Source: Candidatus Thorarchaeota archaeon (GTDB lineage Archaea; Asgardarchaeota; Thorarchaeia; Thorarchaeales; Thorarchaeaceae). Taken from it: a stretch of 22,814 nt of DNA. The translations under genes were made by a program, and so were the position numbers. The notes under the pieces are model-generated. The model was not told the DNA's origin and did no database searches. It saw only the letters and a list, made by a program, of their open reading frames with translations. Below are positions 16,716-22,814 of the stretch, one piece after another. The stretch is from positions 1-22,814 of the forward strand of contig JAEORI010000125.1 in assembly GCA_016840965.1 (NCBI GenBank). The letters are read 5' to 3'. Every line of letters starts with the position of its first letter. Positions within the stretch are counted from its first letter, which is position 1.

Positions 16716-17510
16716 ATGCAGCTTCCAGAAGGACTCAAGTTTGATGACCTTGAAAGACCGCGAAAATACATCATTAAATTCATCAGGGATTACGTTGCCA
16801 AGGCACGAGTAAATGGCGTGGTTCTAGGACTTAGTGGCGGAATTGATTCAAGTCTTGTTGCTACCTTAGCCTGCGAAGCCATAGGTTCCGATAGAGTACT
16901 TGGTATCATGCTACCGATTGATGCGAAAAAAGATGCTAAAAATATTGGAGATGCAAAGCAGTTGGCTTCGGCCCTTGGAATGAAGCATGAACTATTTGAA
17001 CTAAAGAAAGCGATGGAAGCCTATGACGCTCTATCTCTTGATAGAGTGGCATTTGGTAATCTTTCAGCAAGACTTAGAATGGTCACTTGGTATGCCAAAG
17101 CGAACCAGGAAAATCTACTTGTTTTAGGGACAGGAAACAAGTCTGAATTAACAATTGGATACTTCACAAAATATGGAGATGGTGGTACTGATATCTTACC
17201 AATTGGAGACCTGTATAAAGAGAATGTTTGGAGCCTAGCGCGTCATGTAGGCGTTCCTGAGAAGATTATAGCTAAAGTACCTTCAGCAGGTCTTTGGAAA
17301 GGACAGACGGATGAAGGAGAGATTGGAGTCACATATGCAGAGCTAGATAGTATTCTCTATCTGAAACTCGAGAAAGGAATGAGTGAGGAAGAGATAGTTG
17401 AATATGGTATTGAAAAATCTAAGGTTCAAAAGGTTCTCAAAATGATGAAAAACTCAGAACATAAGAGAAATCCCCCGCCAGTCGCTAGAGTTCGAACAGA
17501 AGTCGTTTGA
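16716..17510 (+). CDS. nadE: NH3-dependent NAD+ synthetase
   Basis: Adenylates nicotinic acid adenine dinucleotide with ATP and amidates it with ammonia, the last step of NAD synthesis. The 264-residue protein is the short, glutaminase-free type usual in archaea. Motifs: PP-loop LSGGIDSSLV (39-48), NLSARLRM (115-122), LGTGNKSELTIGYFTKYGDG (137-156) and the following GGTDILPIGDLYK. All are complete and in order. The C-terminal segment KRNPPPVARV resembles the family C-terminus, which closes over the dinucleotide site. Shine-Dalgarno GAGGG at 16705-16709 supports ATG 16716. Confidence 0.95.
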   Translation: MQLPEGLKFDDLERPRKYIIKFIRDYVAKARVNGVVLGLSGGIDSSLVATLACEAIGSDRVLGIMLPIDAKKDAKNIGDAKQLASALGMKHELFELKKAMEAYDALSLDRVAFGNLSARLRMVTWYAKANQENLLVLGTGNKSELTIGYFTKYGDGGTDILPIGDLYKENVWSLARHVGVPEKIIAKVPSAGLWKGQTDEGEIGVTYAELDSILYLKLEKGMSEEEIVEYGIEKSKVQKVLKMMKNSEHKRNPPPVARVRTEVV

Positions 17511-17775
17511 GTGCATCCGATTCAATTGGAAAGATGAATGACTAGTTGGTACCTAATAAAAATCTACAAAACTCAGATTTAAAGTTCAAAATCTTCAGAA
17601 TATTGCTGTGCATACCATATAACTCTGTGAAGCTGCCTGATTACAAAGTGAAGAAAACTGAACTCAGTGATTCTGATTTTTGCATAAAATGATAGATGAT
17701 TCGTTAGAAATATCACCAATATGTATACGCCAACAAATATTCAGTTTTATTTCAAGATAGCTCGGTGTAAAACAA

Positions 17776-17889
17776 TTGGCATTCGCAAAACTAAGGAAAA
17801 AAAATGAACCTGAACCCGATCTGAAGGAGCTTCATAGACTCAAGTCCCAAATTCGAACTGAAGTCTATAGAACATCCTTCCAAAGGTGA
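17776..17889 (+). CDS. Possible 37-residue basic small protein or gene remnant
   Basis: A TTG start with GGTG at 17764-17767 (eight bases upstream) opens a frame of 37 residues: MAFAKLRKKNEPEPDLKELH and then RLKSQIRTEVYRTSFQR. The composition (basic N-terminus, EPEPD linker, amphipathic charged helix) looks coding rather than random. There is a stop in frame just upstream at 17758. It may be a real small protein or the N-terminus of a gene broken by a frameshift, since other frames stay open for 20-35 codons past the TGA. Not recognised. The rest of 17511-17775 is AT-rich and shows nothing convincing. Confidence 0.3.
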   Translation: MAFAKLRKKNEPEPDLKELHRLKSQIRTEVYRTSFQR

Positions 17890-17934
17890 AGGTCATGTCA
17901 TTCATCTCAGTAAAGATGTCTACAAAATCTATCT

Positions 17935-17959
17935 ATGGCCGTGCATGATGCGCGGCCAT
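17935..17959. repeat. 25-base near-perfect palindrome
   Basis: ATGGCCGTGCAT and ATGCGCGGCCAT are inverted around a single central G, with one G-U-compatible mismatch in 12 pairs. GC-rich arms stand out in the AT-rich spacer. No T-run follows, so it looks more like a protein-binding site than a terminator. Confidence 0.5.
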
Positions 17960-18046
17960 CTCTCCAATTGTAGAGCTGCTTAGATTTTAACATTTAGAGA
18001 AATTATGTATGGCTTTTCATTTGCTGGCTGTATGAGTAATTTGTTG

Positions 18047-18085
18047 AAATATACAATTAACAATGGTTAAATGAGTCTATTTAAC
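18047..18085 (+). promoter_or_regulatory. Promoter and probable operator of the PadR-type gene
   Basis: AAATATAC (18047-18054) is a TATA candidate predicting a start near 18077. That point lies inside the inverted repeat GTTAAAT-N6-ATTTAAC (18066-18085). A third half-site, TTAAC at 18057-18061, forms a second inverted pair with GTTAA at 18066-18070. Such an arrangement fits autorepression by the winged-helix protein encoded 31 bases downstream. Confidence 0.5.
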
Positions 18086-18115
18086 AATAATCTCTAGTAG
18101 GAAGTCGCATCAATA

Positions 18116-18976
18116 ATGAGGACTCCAGAGATTAAAACTGCAATTTTGAAAATAGCTGGTTCTAGAGAGTTCTATGGATATGAAATGCACAAAGAATTGG
18201 AAGAGAAAAATATCAAAATTGGGATTGGTCGTCTTTACTCAATATTAGCGGAGATGAAAGAAAGTGGCTTCCTAGAGGACAAATGGGAAAAAAGCAAAGC
18301 AGGCCCTAAGCGAAGAATATACAGAATTGGGAGAAAAGGCAAAATCGAAAGAGAAAAAATACTGATGGAAGCGATAAGAACCATTCATGAATTTTATACA
18401 GAATATTTGCTAAGCTTGCCCCGAGAAAAAAGTGCCTTCAAAAGAATAAGTGGAATTCTAACTGAGAAATTATCAAGTGGTTCAACTATAGGTTATGCGG
18501 CTTCAAGATACTCTGAGCCTTTGAAGAGAATAATAAAACAACTTAGAATTGATGTTCCCAAAGGGAAAATATACGCAATTTCGTCCGAAGCAGCCAATCT
18601 TGATCTTGGTATACAGGATGTATTGGCCATTGAGGGTTCATTTGAAGATATGCCAATAAAGGACAGTTACTTAGACCTACTAATTGTGACAGGAATTCTC
18701 AGGAGGAGCTACCTGAAAAGCTATCTCTCTGAGTGGCGACGAGTATTATCCGATGGTGGAATTCTCGCAATTGTAACTCCAACAGCAACCATCACTGATT
18801 ACAATGACCCTCTAGATATTGGAGAATTTGTTGAACAACGCGAACATCCTAGGCAGCGTGATGACGAAACAATTGGTTCTGAGATTCTTCAATCCGAAAT
18901 GAAAAATTACTTCGAACAAATTGAACTGAAGAAAGTCGTGCACATTACATTAGTTCTTGGCAAAAAGAGTGAATAA
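18116..18976 (+). CDS. PadR-family winged-helix regulator fused to a degenerate methyltransferase-like domain
   Basis: 286 residues. Residues 1-90 form a PadR winged helix: TPEIKTAILKIAG..EFYGYEMHKELEE, then GRLYSILAEMKESGFLEDKW and the wing KRRIYRIGRKGK. A helical linker (about 70-125) follows. Residues about 145-280 resemble a class I Rossmann methyltransferase: VLAIEGSFEDMPIKDSYLDLLI matches the acidic-loop/motif II-III region, and EWRRVLSDGGILAIVTPT matches motif V-VI. The SAM-binding motif I, normally DxGxGxG, is replaced by IYAISSEAANLDLG, so catalysis is doubtful; a ligand sensor is an attractive alternative. The Shine-Dalgarno match is poor (GGAAG, 13 bases from ATG). Confidence 0.88.
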   Translation: MRTPEIKTAILKIAGSREFYGYEMHKELEEKNIKIGIGRLYSILAEMKESGFLEDKWEKSKAGPKRRIYRIGRKGKIEREKILMEAIRTIHEFYTEYLLSLPREKSAFKRISGILTEKLSSGSTIGYAASRYSEPLKRIIKQLRIDVPKGKIYAISSEAANLDLGIQDVLAIEGSFEDMPIKDSYLDLLIVTGILRRSYLKSYLSEWRRVLSDGGILAIVTPTATITDYNDPLDIGEFVEQREHPRQRDDETIGSEILQSEMKNYFEQIELKKVVHITLVLGKKSE

Positions 18977-19133
18977 AAGTAGAAATGCTATATCAAAAAG
19001 TGACTATACCAAACGCTCGATAGCTGTTTATATTCTTTGAAAAAATCTCTTTTCCAAGAGTGAGCTCGGTCATCTTTTAGCCTTTGTCACTCCCCTCCAA
19101 TTATAAAAAAAAGGTCGTGTAGTACACCTTACA

Positions 19134-19160
19134 GGAGGAAGCAAGGGTCCTGCTTCCTCC
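19134..19160. terminator. Strong GC-rich hairpin in the 367-base convergent spacer
   Basis: GGAGGAAGCA-AGGGTCC-TGCTTCCTCC is a perfect 10-bp stem with a 7-base loop, 158 bases after the PadR-fusion stop. The spacer 18977-19343 has no gene I can support. This stem and the hairpin at 19298 are its main features, with a smaller interrupted repeat (AAGGT...ACCTT) just before. It may terminate or protect the plus-strand transcript. Confidence 0.5.
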
Positions 19161-19284
19161 ATTCTCCCAATTTCTAATTTCATGATCGCTATTATGTTCA
19201 GATTTACTATCTAGCCCTTGATTCATGTCATGAGTCGTTCTCTTATGACTTTGTTAATTAATCATGGTCTTGACCAACCATCTT

Positions 19285-19325
19285 AGAGAAAAAATGAGAG
19301 TTGGTGTTAATTAAACAACCAACTC
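19285..19325 (-). terminator. Intrinsic-type terminator of the MBL-fold gene
   Basis: On the minus strand GAGTTGGT pairs with ACCAACTC (8 bp, 12-base loop rich in TTAATTAA; 19298-19325). The stem is followed by TCATTTTTTCTC, so a T-run follows the stem. It lies 18 bases after the gene's stop codon. Confidence 0.6.
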
Positions 19326-19343
19326 AACATATGAATTTGAAGG

Positions 19344-20147
19344 CTACTCTTCGGGTTCAAACCTATGCGATCCAAAATGATCAAGCAAAATCGATTCACA
19401 ATCAGAACAATCCTGTATCGCATTATGCATGTTAATCATGAACAGTTCAGCAGTGATATAACTGGTATGGATTGGAATGAAGTAAGTAGGCTGTAATTTA
19501 GCAATTGCATCGACAACTTCTAAATCAGCCATTGCCTGGCACCCAGGACCTAATGGCAATAAAGCCACATCGATTTGACCTGTAATCAGATTGTATTCCG
19601 TAATGTTCTTTGAATCTCCAGCATGGAAAATCTTGAACCCGTTGATGTCAATTATGTAACTGGTCCAGTTTGCTTCTGGCGGATGGCTGGCATACCTGAC
19701 ATCATCAATCCAAACCTCGGTATACATGTAAAATGCAGTGATATTGATGCTTCCAACCTGAATGCTATCCAGTGGATTAACTCCTACACCATTATGTGCT
19801 AATATCTCTGCAGACATATTCTCAGGAAAGACATTCACTGTGGTTGGTTTCTGAAGCTGCTCCATAATTTCGCTGTTGTAATGGTCTCCGTGAGGGTGTG
19901 TGATCAAAATTGCATCAGCAAGAAGTAAAGAGTAATTTGATGGTACATCGATAGGGTCAATGTAGATGCATGCCCCATCTGCCTCAATTAGCACCCCTGC
20001 ATTATCAAGTGTTGTAATTTTAATTGACGTGTCATCAGTAGGTGGAGGGCTAGTCATCAGTGTATAACCAGCAAAAGCTCCCACTCCAAGAACTGCAACT
20101 AGGATTATGATAACGACAAAAGTTTGTGGTTTACGTGATAGACTCAT
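19344..20147 (-). CDS. Membrane-anchored metallo-beta-lactamase-fold hydrolase (UlaG-like)
   Basis: 267 residues. A single N-terminal helix (about 9-31, FVVIIILVAVLGVGAFAGYT) after a basic SLSRK start acts as anchor or signal, followed by the linker TSPPPTDDT; the catalytic domain is therefore predicted outside the membrane. The metal site is complete: THPHGDHY with H84, H86, D88 and H89, HAGDS with H175 and D177, and PIHTS with H227. The order and the short strand IEADGACIYIDP resemble UlaG/L-ascorbate-6-phosphate lactonase-type and related archaeal hydrolases; the substrate is unknown. C247/C250 could form a disulfide. A TATA candidate at 20173-20181 predicts a nearly leaderless mRNA, and no Shine-Dalgarno site is present. 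Confidence 0.88.
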   Translation of the reverse strand: MSLSRKPQTFVVIIILVAVLGVGAFAGYTLMTSPPPTDDTSIKITTLDNAGVLIEADGACIYIDPIDVPSNYSLLLADAILITHPHGDHYNSEIMEQLQKPTTVNVFPENMSAEILAHNGVGVNPLDSIQVGSINITAFYMYTEVWIDDVRYASHPPEANWTSYIIDINGFKIFHAGDSKNITEYNLITGQIDVALLPLGPGCQAMADLEVVDAIAKLQPTYFIPIHTSYITAELFMINMHNAIQDCSDCESILLDHFGSHRFEPEE

Positions 20148-20172
20148 GTTTCAACAGCCAATAGGATTTGCA

Positions 20173-20181
20173 GTATTTAAG
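20173..20181 (-). promoter_or_regulatory. TATA box of the MBL-fold gene
   Basis: On the minus strand CTTAAATAC lies about 30 bases before ATG 20147. The predicted start site at about 20151 leaves a leader of only a few bases, in line with the missing Shine-Dalgarno site. Confidence 0.45.
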
Positions 20182-20262
20182 ATACGGTTCAACGCAGCCT
20201 TTTACCAGTCAGGTACATTTGTTTACATCTAATGTATAACAACTTTGGAAAATGAGGATATC

Positions 20263-20595
20263 ATGGAGTTGCGTGAGCTGGGTATTTTAAATTCATTTGA
20301 TGAATTAAAACCAAAGACATGGGGTGGATTTTAGGATATATATGGCAAGAATCTTGTGGACTTACTTGATATTTAGGAGGGTGATAGGATTTTAGATATT
20401 GGCACTGGAGGAGGTTCAGTCCTATATCCACTTGCTAGAAAAGTTGGAAACTCTGGTTATGTCGTTGGTGTTGAAATTTGTGAGCATTGCGCAGAAACAA
20501 CAAATCAAGAGATAAAAAGATGCAAAGTAGGAAATGCAAAAGTGCAGTTCATGGATGCCCGTGAAGCGCTCCTTGTAGCCGCAACCCGAGAGTGA
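20263..20595 (+). pseudogene. Class I SAM methyltransferase pseudogene with two in-frame amber codons
   Basis: The frame from ATG 20263 reads MELRELGILNSFDELKPKTW followed by GGF, TAG (20332-20334), DIYGKNLVDLLDI, TAG (20374-20376), then EGDRILDIGTGGGSVLYPLA. The last segment is a textbook methyltransferase motif I, and VVGVEICEHC is motif II. The frame ends at TGA 20593-20595 after FMDAREALLVAATRE, where a normal enzyme would continue with an acidic loop and motifs IV-VI, so the 3' half is missing. Apart from the two TAGs the sequence is well preserved, implying recent decay. The TPR gene abuts its 3' end, perhaps at the deletion junction. Confidence 0.8.
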
Positions 20596-20609
20596 TAAAC
20601 ACCAAGCTT

Positions 20610-20978
20610 ATGACTGGACATTATACTGAGTTTTTTGAGTATCTAATGAATGCCAATAAAGCGTTTGAACGTGGACGACTAGAGATGGAGTCAGGTAGAC
20701 TCGAGAAGGCAATAGAAGCTTTTGATGAATCAGCAAGTCTATCACCTTCATCATTTGATACTTGGTGGGCTTTAGCTAGTGCTTGCAATCTCTATGGAAC
20801 ACAATTAGAAGCGGAAGGCGATTATCAACGCGCAAACATGTACAAGATTAAGGCGGCATACTCCTTTGATAGGGCTACGAGGGCTGAGCCAAGTAACCCG
20901 AAAGCAGAGAATGCAAAAGCATACGCACAGACGATTAGAGGTGCACAAGCACGTAAAAAAGAACAAGGATATTTCTAG
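20610..20978 (+). CDS. Small tetratricopeptide-repeat protein
   Basis: 122 residues from ATG 20610. Helical repeats fit TPR spacing: NKAFERGRLEMESGRLEKAI followed by EAFDESASLSPSS is one clear unit, with the usual small/aromatic positions and a Pro-containing end. SFDTWWALASACNLYGTQLE and then YQRANMYKIKAAYSFDRATR make a second pair, ending AEPSNPKAENAKAYAQ. It is a protein-interaction scaffold with no catalytic part. A GTG at 20592 is an alternative start overlapping the pseudogene stop; neither start has a Shine-Dalgarno site. Whether it is a stand-alone gene or was trimmed by the deletion that removed the methyltransferase 3' end cannot be told. Confidence 0.75.
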   Translation: MTGHYTEFFEYLMNANKAFERGRLEMESGRLEKAIEAFDESASLSPSSFDTWWALASACNLYGTQLEAEGDYQRANMYKIKAAYSFDRATRAEPSNPKAENAKAYAQTIRGAQARKKEQGYF

Positions 20979-21027
20979 TTGAATAGAGTTGACTGCGAAT
21001 TTGCATAGGGTTTTATCAAAACCATTC

Positions 21028-21036
21028 TATAAATAT
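21028..21036 (+). promoter_or_regulatory. TATA box of the PrcB-like gene
   Basis: TATAAATAT is a near-consensus archaeal TATA box. A start site about 26 bases from its centre falls at about 21058, exactly on the first ATG of the next gene, which implies a leaderless message. Confidence 0.6.
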
Positions 21037-21057
21037 TTGAGAATACAATAGGAGCAT

Positions 21058-21549
21058 ATGATAATGGAGCACAAGGTGATAGCTGGAACAATTCTCCTAT
21101 GTACATTGATTCTTGGATCTGTTATTGTTCTCCAGCTTGGTTTTGCTCCATCAAGTATACCTTTTGAAGAGATAGAACAAGGATTTTACTGTGGAATCAA
21201 AAGTAGAATTAATTATGTAATTAATGACCTAGAATCATGGGAAACACTTTGGACAGATATGAACAACATAAGTACAGGTGTTCCTGATCTGCCCTTTGTG
21301 AATTTCACATATGAAGTGGTATTTGCCGTCTTTCTTGGTGAGTTTGTTACTGGTGGATATATCGCTGAGATCACTCACATTACAAGACTAGGAAACGAAC
21401 TTACAGTTCATATTAAGGAACAACACCCAGGAGAAGGTTGTGGTGTAACCTTGGCATTATCTCAGCCTTTCCACATAGTGAAGGCTTCTGTGAATTCAAC
21501 ACTCTCAGTCGAATTCGAATATAATTTGGTAATCCATAATTGTCTTTAA
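21058..21549 (+). CDS. Secreted or anchored PrcB-like domain protein
   Basis: 163 residues. A hydrophobic helix at about 7-27 (VIAGTILLCTLILGSVIVLQ) is a signal or anchor. The rest matches the pattern of the PrcB C-terminal domain: SWETLWTDMNNIS, PDLPFVNFTYEVVFAVFLGE, then TGGYIAEI and the final strand LALSQPFHIVKAS. The family's founder stabilises an extracellular protease complex; here only an accessory extracytoplasmic role is inferred. Cysteines near residues 41 and 123 could pair. Two starts are possible: ATG 21058 (leaderless by the TATA position) and ATG 21064 (nine bases after GGAG at 21051-21054). Confidence 0.75.
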   Translation: MIMEHKVIAGTILLCTLILGSVIVLQLGFAPSSIPFEEIEQGFYCGIKSRINYVINDLESWETLWTDMNNISTGVPDLPFVNFTYEVVFAVFLGEFVTGGYIAEITHITRLGNELTVHIKEQHPGEGCGVTLALSQPFHIVKASVNSTLSVEFEYNLVIHNCL

Positions 21550-21695
21550 AATACATCAAATTATGTCGATTATGTTCGAATAATACACTCATTTTTTCAC
21601 TGAATCCACAGAGTAAAGCGATTCAATCCATGATTCTGACTTAGTAGTATCCGTTAGCCCTTTTTGTTCGAAAATTATGCAATGGAATTAACAAG

Positions 21696-22547
21696 TTAAA
21701 CCTCAGGTGGTCCAGCCCGTATCCCTTCTCTAAGCTCAGCAATTTCAGCGCGAAGTCCATGTATATCTTCAAGGAACCATGTAGCTCCAGCTTGACTCCA
21801 TTGATCGATCTTTTCCCGGTCTTTTGCAGAATCTTTTCCGGTTGTTTCACCACAGACCACAACATCGTAATTTGTTAGATCTCTTCTCTCAGACAGGATG
21901 ATTTCGAGAACATCATTAAGGAGTTTAGGAGTAATTGGTTCGGGCCATCTTGAATGGACTGGAGCAACACCATCATAAGAAGCAGCTCTTCTAAATGGTG
22001 CCTTATTTGGTACCCCCCCACCAACCCATATCGGGATTCTAGGTTCCTGCTTTGGTTTAGGTAAGAATGTCATCTCTTCTAATTGATAGTAATGCCCCTT
22101 GTACGAGAAAGGTTTGCCGGACCAAAGACCAGAGATTATATCGAGACTCTCATTCAGTTTCTGAGCACGTATCTTTTCGTCACTATTTTCGCCAAAATAA
22201 TCAAACTCGACATCTGGTGGTGCACCAATTCCCACTCCTAGAATGAGTCGACCATTCGAGAGATGATCGAGAGAAACAGCCTCTCTAGCGACTTTCCAAG
22301 GCCTCCGACGGGGTAATGGTGTGATTAGTGGTCCAAGTCGTATTTTGTTTGTTTGACATGCTATTGCTGCAAGTGCAATCCAAGGGTCCACAAACTTCGT
22401 AACCATATCATCCTGTTTGAAGACCAACATATGATCCCAGAGAAAGAACCCATCCCATCCTGACTCTTCAACCTCAATAGCAATATCAACCAAGGTAGCA
22501 ATATCACCAAACCAACCAAAATTCGGTATGTTGATCCCATACTTCAT
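21696..22547 (-). CDS. LLM-class (luciferase-like, probably F420-dependent) oxidoreductase
   Basis: 283 residues with a TIM-barrel luciferase-like pattern: MKYGINIPNFGWFGDIATLV, EESGWDGFFLWDHM, ACQTNKIRLGPLITPLPRRR, the substrate/cofactor strand SNGRLILGVGIGAPPDVEF, and RIPIWVGGGVPNKAPFRRAA near 170-190. Archaeal members usually use F420 for hydride transfer, although FMN-dependent forms exist; the cofactor is inferred. The protein is slightly short at the C-terminus, and the tail IRAGPPEV resembles family ends. The minus-strand sequence GGGG lies seven bases before ATG 22547, a weak Shine-Dalgarno match. Substrate unknown. Confidence 0.9.
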   Translation of the reverse strand: MKYGINIPNFGWFGDIATLVDIAIEVEESGWDGFFLWDHMLVFKQDDMVTKFVDPWIALAAIACQTNKIRLGPLITPLPRRRPWKVAREAVSLDHLSNGRLILGVGIGAPPDVEFDYFGENSDEKIRAQKLNESLDIISGLWSGKPFSYKGHYYQLEEMTFLPKPKQEPRIPIWVGGGVPNKAPFRRAASYDGVAPVHSRWPEPITPKLLNDVLEIILSERRDLTNYDVVVCGETTGKDSAKDREKIDQWSQAGATWFLEDIHGLRAEIAELREGIRAGPPEV

Positions 22548-22597
22548 ATGTAAACCCCAAGGTGGTGCATTGGATACAAATACGGATATGGAAGCTC

Positions 22598-22658
22598 TAC
22601 TCGGTTATAGCGAGTAAGGGTAAGAAATGGTCAATACAAATTCTTGCCTAGACCGAGT
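22598..22658. other. Nested inverted repeats in a divergent spacer
   Basis: ACTCGGTT (22599-22606) pairs with GACCGAGT (22651-22658). Inside it AGGGTAAGAA (22617-22626) pairs with TTCTTGCCT (22641-22649) with one bulged G. TACTCG-N7-CGAGTA (22598-22616) is an alternative, tighter palindrome. It lies between the starts of the LLM oxidoreductase (minus) and the next plus-strand gene, so it could be a shared operator or a structured transcript. Confidence 0.4.
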
Positions 22659-22713
22659 GAATAATCATAGTTTCTATTAAGAAAATCATTCTGCGAGATA
22701 CAGCTCTTATAGC

Positions 22714-22724
22714 TTAAAGTATAA
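22714..22724 (+). promoter_or_regulatory. TATA candidate for the gene entering at 22767
   Basis: TTAAAGTATAA predicts a transcription start near 22745. This precedes the GAGGT Shine-Dalgarno site at 22753-22757 and leaves a short, consistent leader. Confidence 0.4.
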
Positions 22725-22766
22725 GTCGGTGTTTACAGATATTCTGATTGACGAGGTTTGTCTGAT

Positions 22767-22814
22767 ATGATGAATAAGTTTCAAGACCTAATGGGAGAAG
22801 CTTTTCCCGTTCAA
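22767..22814 (+). CDS. Start of an unidentified gene (cut by window edge)
   Basis: Sixteen codons, MMNKFQDLMGEAFPVQ, run off the window. GAGGT at 22753-22757 is nine bases before the ATG, and a TATA candidate lies at a consistent distance. The fragment is too short to assign. The second ATG at 22770 is an equally good start. Confidence 0.45.
   Translation, partial: MMNKFQDLMGEAFPVQ

Noticed and set aside
16622..16720. Read-through extension of the seven-helix protein past TAG 16621
   Set aside because: About 40 open codons follow, but they overlap the Shine-Dalgarno site and start of NAD synthetase and do not look like a conserved domain; taken as chance.
9842..20376. Genome-wide reassignment of TAG (for example pyrrolysine) to explain three in-frame TAGs
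   Set aside because: Seven genes in the window end in TAG at their expected length (640, 6411, 14824, 14877, 16621, 19344, 20978), and no Pyl genes are present here. Local readthrough at 9842 stays possible; a general code change does not fit.
21600..21626. TGAATC-N14-GATTCA inverted repeat in the convergent spacer 21550-21695
   Set aside because: Arms are only 6 bp, the loop is long and no T-run follows, so it is too weak to call a terminator.

Overview
The window looks like a chromosomal piece of an AT-rich archaeon, probably an uncultivated lineage; an Asgard/Thorarchaeia-like genome is a guess, not shown. The case for archaea rests on TATA-type promoter elements about 25 bases before inferred transcription starts, several near-leaderless genes mixed with GGTG/GAGG Shine-Dalgarno sites, an NH3-dependent NAD synthetase, a PadR regulator, an LLM (F420-type) oxidoreductase, a small gamma-carbonic anhydrase and very large exported Ig-repeat proteins. 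There are no rRNA or tRNA genes, CRISPR arrays or insertion sequences.

Layout. Positions 1-640: the 5' end of a thiolase-like gene (minus, cut by the window edge), diverging from a small three-helix membrane protein. Positions 704-5254: a metabolic block on the plus strand. It holds an acyl-CoA dehydrogenase ending at a clear hairpin, then a nitroreductase, a small Cys-containing protein and a DRE-TIM (isopropylmalate/homocitrate synthase type) enzyme that are overlapping or tightly packed, then a gamma-carbonic anhydrase with its own promoter. Positions 5305-6395: two tandem paralogous small beta-rich proteins and a zinc-ribbon protein. An OsmC-family peroxidase converges on these (6411-6863, minus). 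Positions 6927-7312 are non-coding and include a GC-rich, foldable stretch.

Positions 7313-14824 are the centrepiece. Two same-frame ORFs (843 and 1641 codons) are separated only by one amber codon at 9842-9844, with an open frame between them. Read through, they form a protein of about 2,500 residues: N-terminal membrane/signal segment, FG-GAP (integrin-alpha-like) propeller repeats, about 12 Ig-like domains (the later ones an alternating two-domain repeat), seven transmembrane helices and an acidic cytoplasmic tail. A cytosolic VWA protein with a MIDAS motif lies convergently next to it.

Positions 15929-17510: a seven-helix membrane protein and NAD synthetase. Positions 17511-18115: a long spacer with a possible 37-codon gene, a 25-base near-palindrome and a promoter/operator region. 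It is followed by a PadR winged helix fused to a degenerate methyltransferase-like domain. Positions 18977-19343: terminator-like hairpins. Then come a membrane-anchored metallo-beta-lactamase-fold protein (minus), a methyltransferase pseudogene with two in-frame amber codons, a TPR protein, a PrcB-like secreted protein and an LLM oxidoreductase (minus). A structured spacer and the start of another gene close the window.

The strongest lead is the very large adhesin/receptor-like protein and its interrupting amber codon. Three in-frame TAG codons occur in the window, two of them in a clear pseudogene. Seven other genes end in TAG, so codon reassignment is unlikely and mutation, assembly error or local readthrough must be considered.
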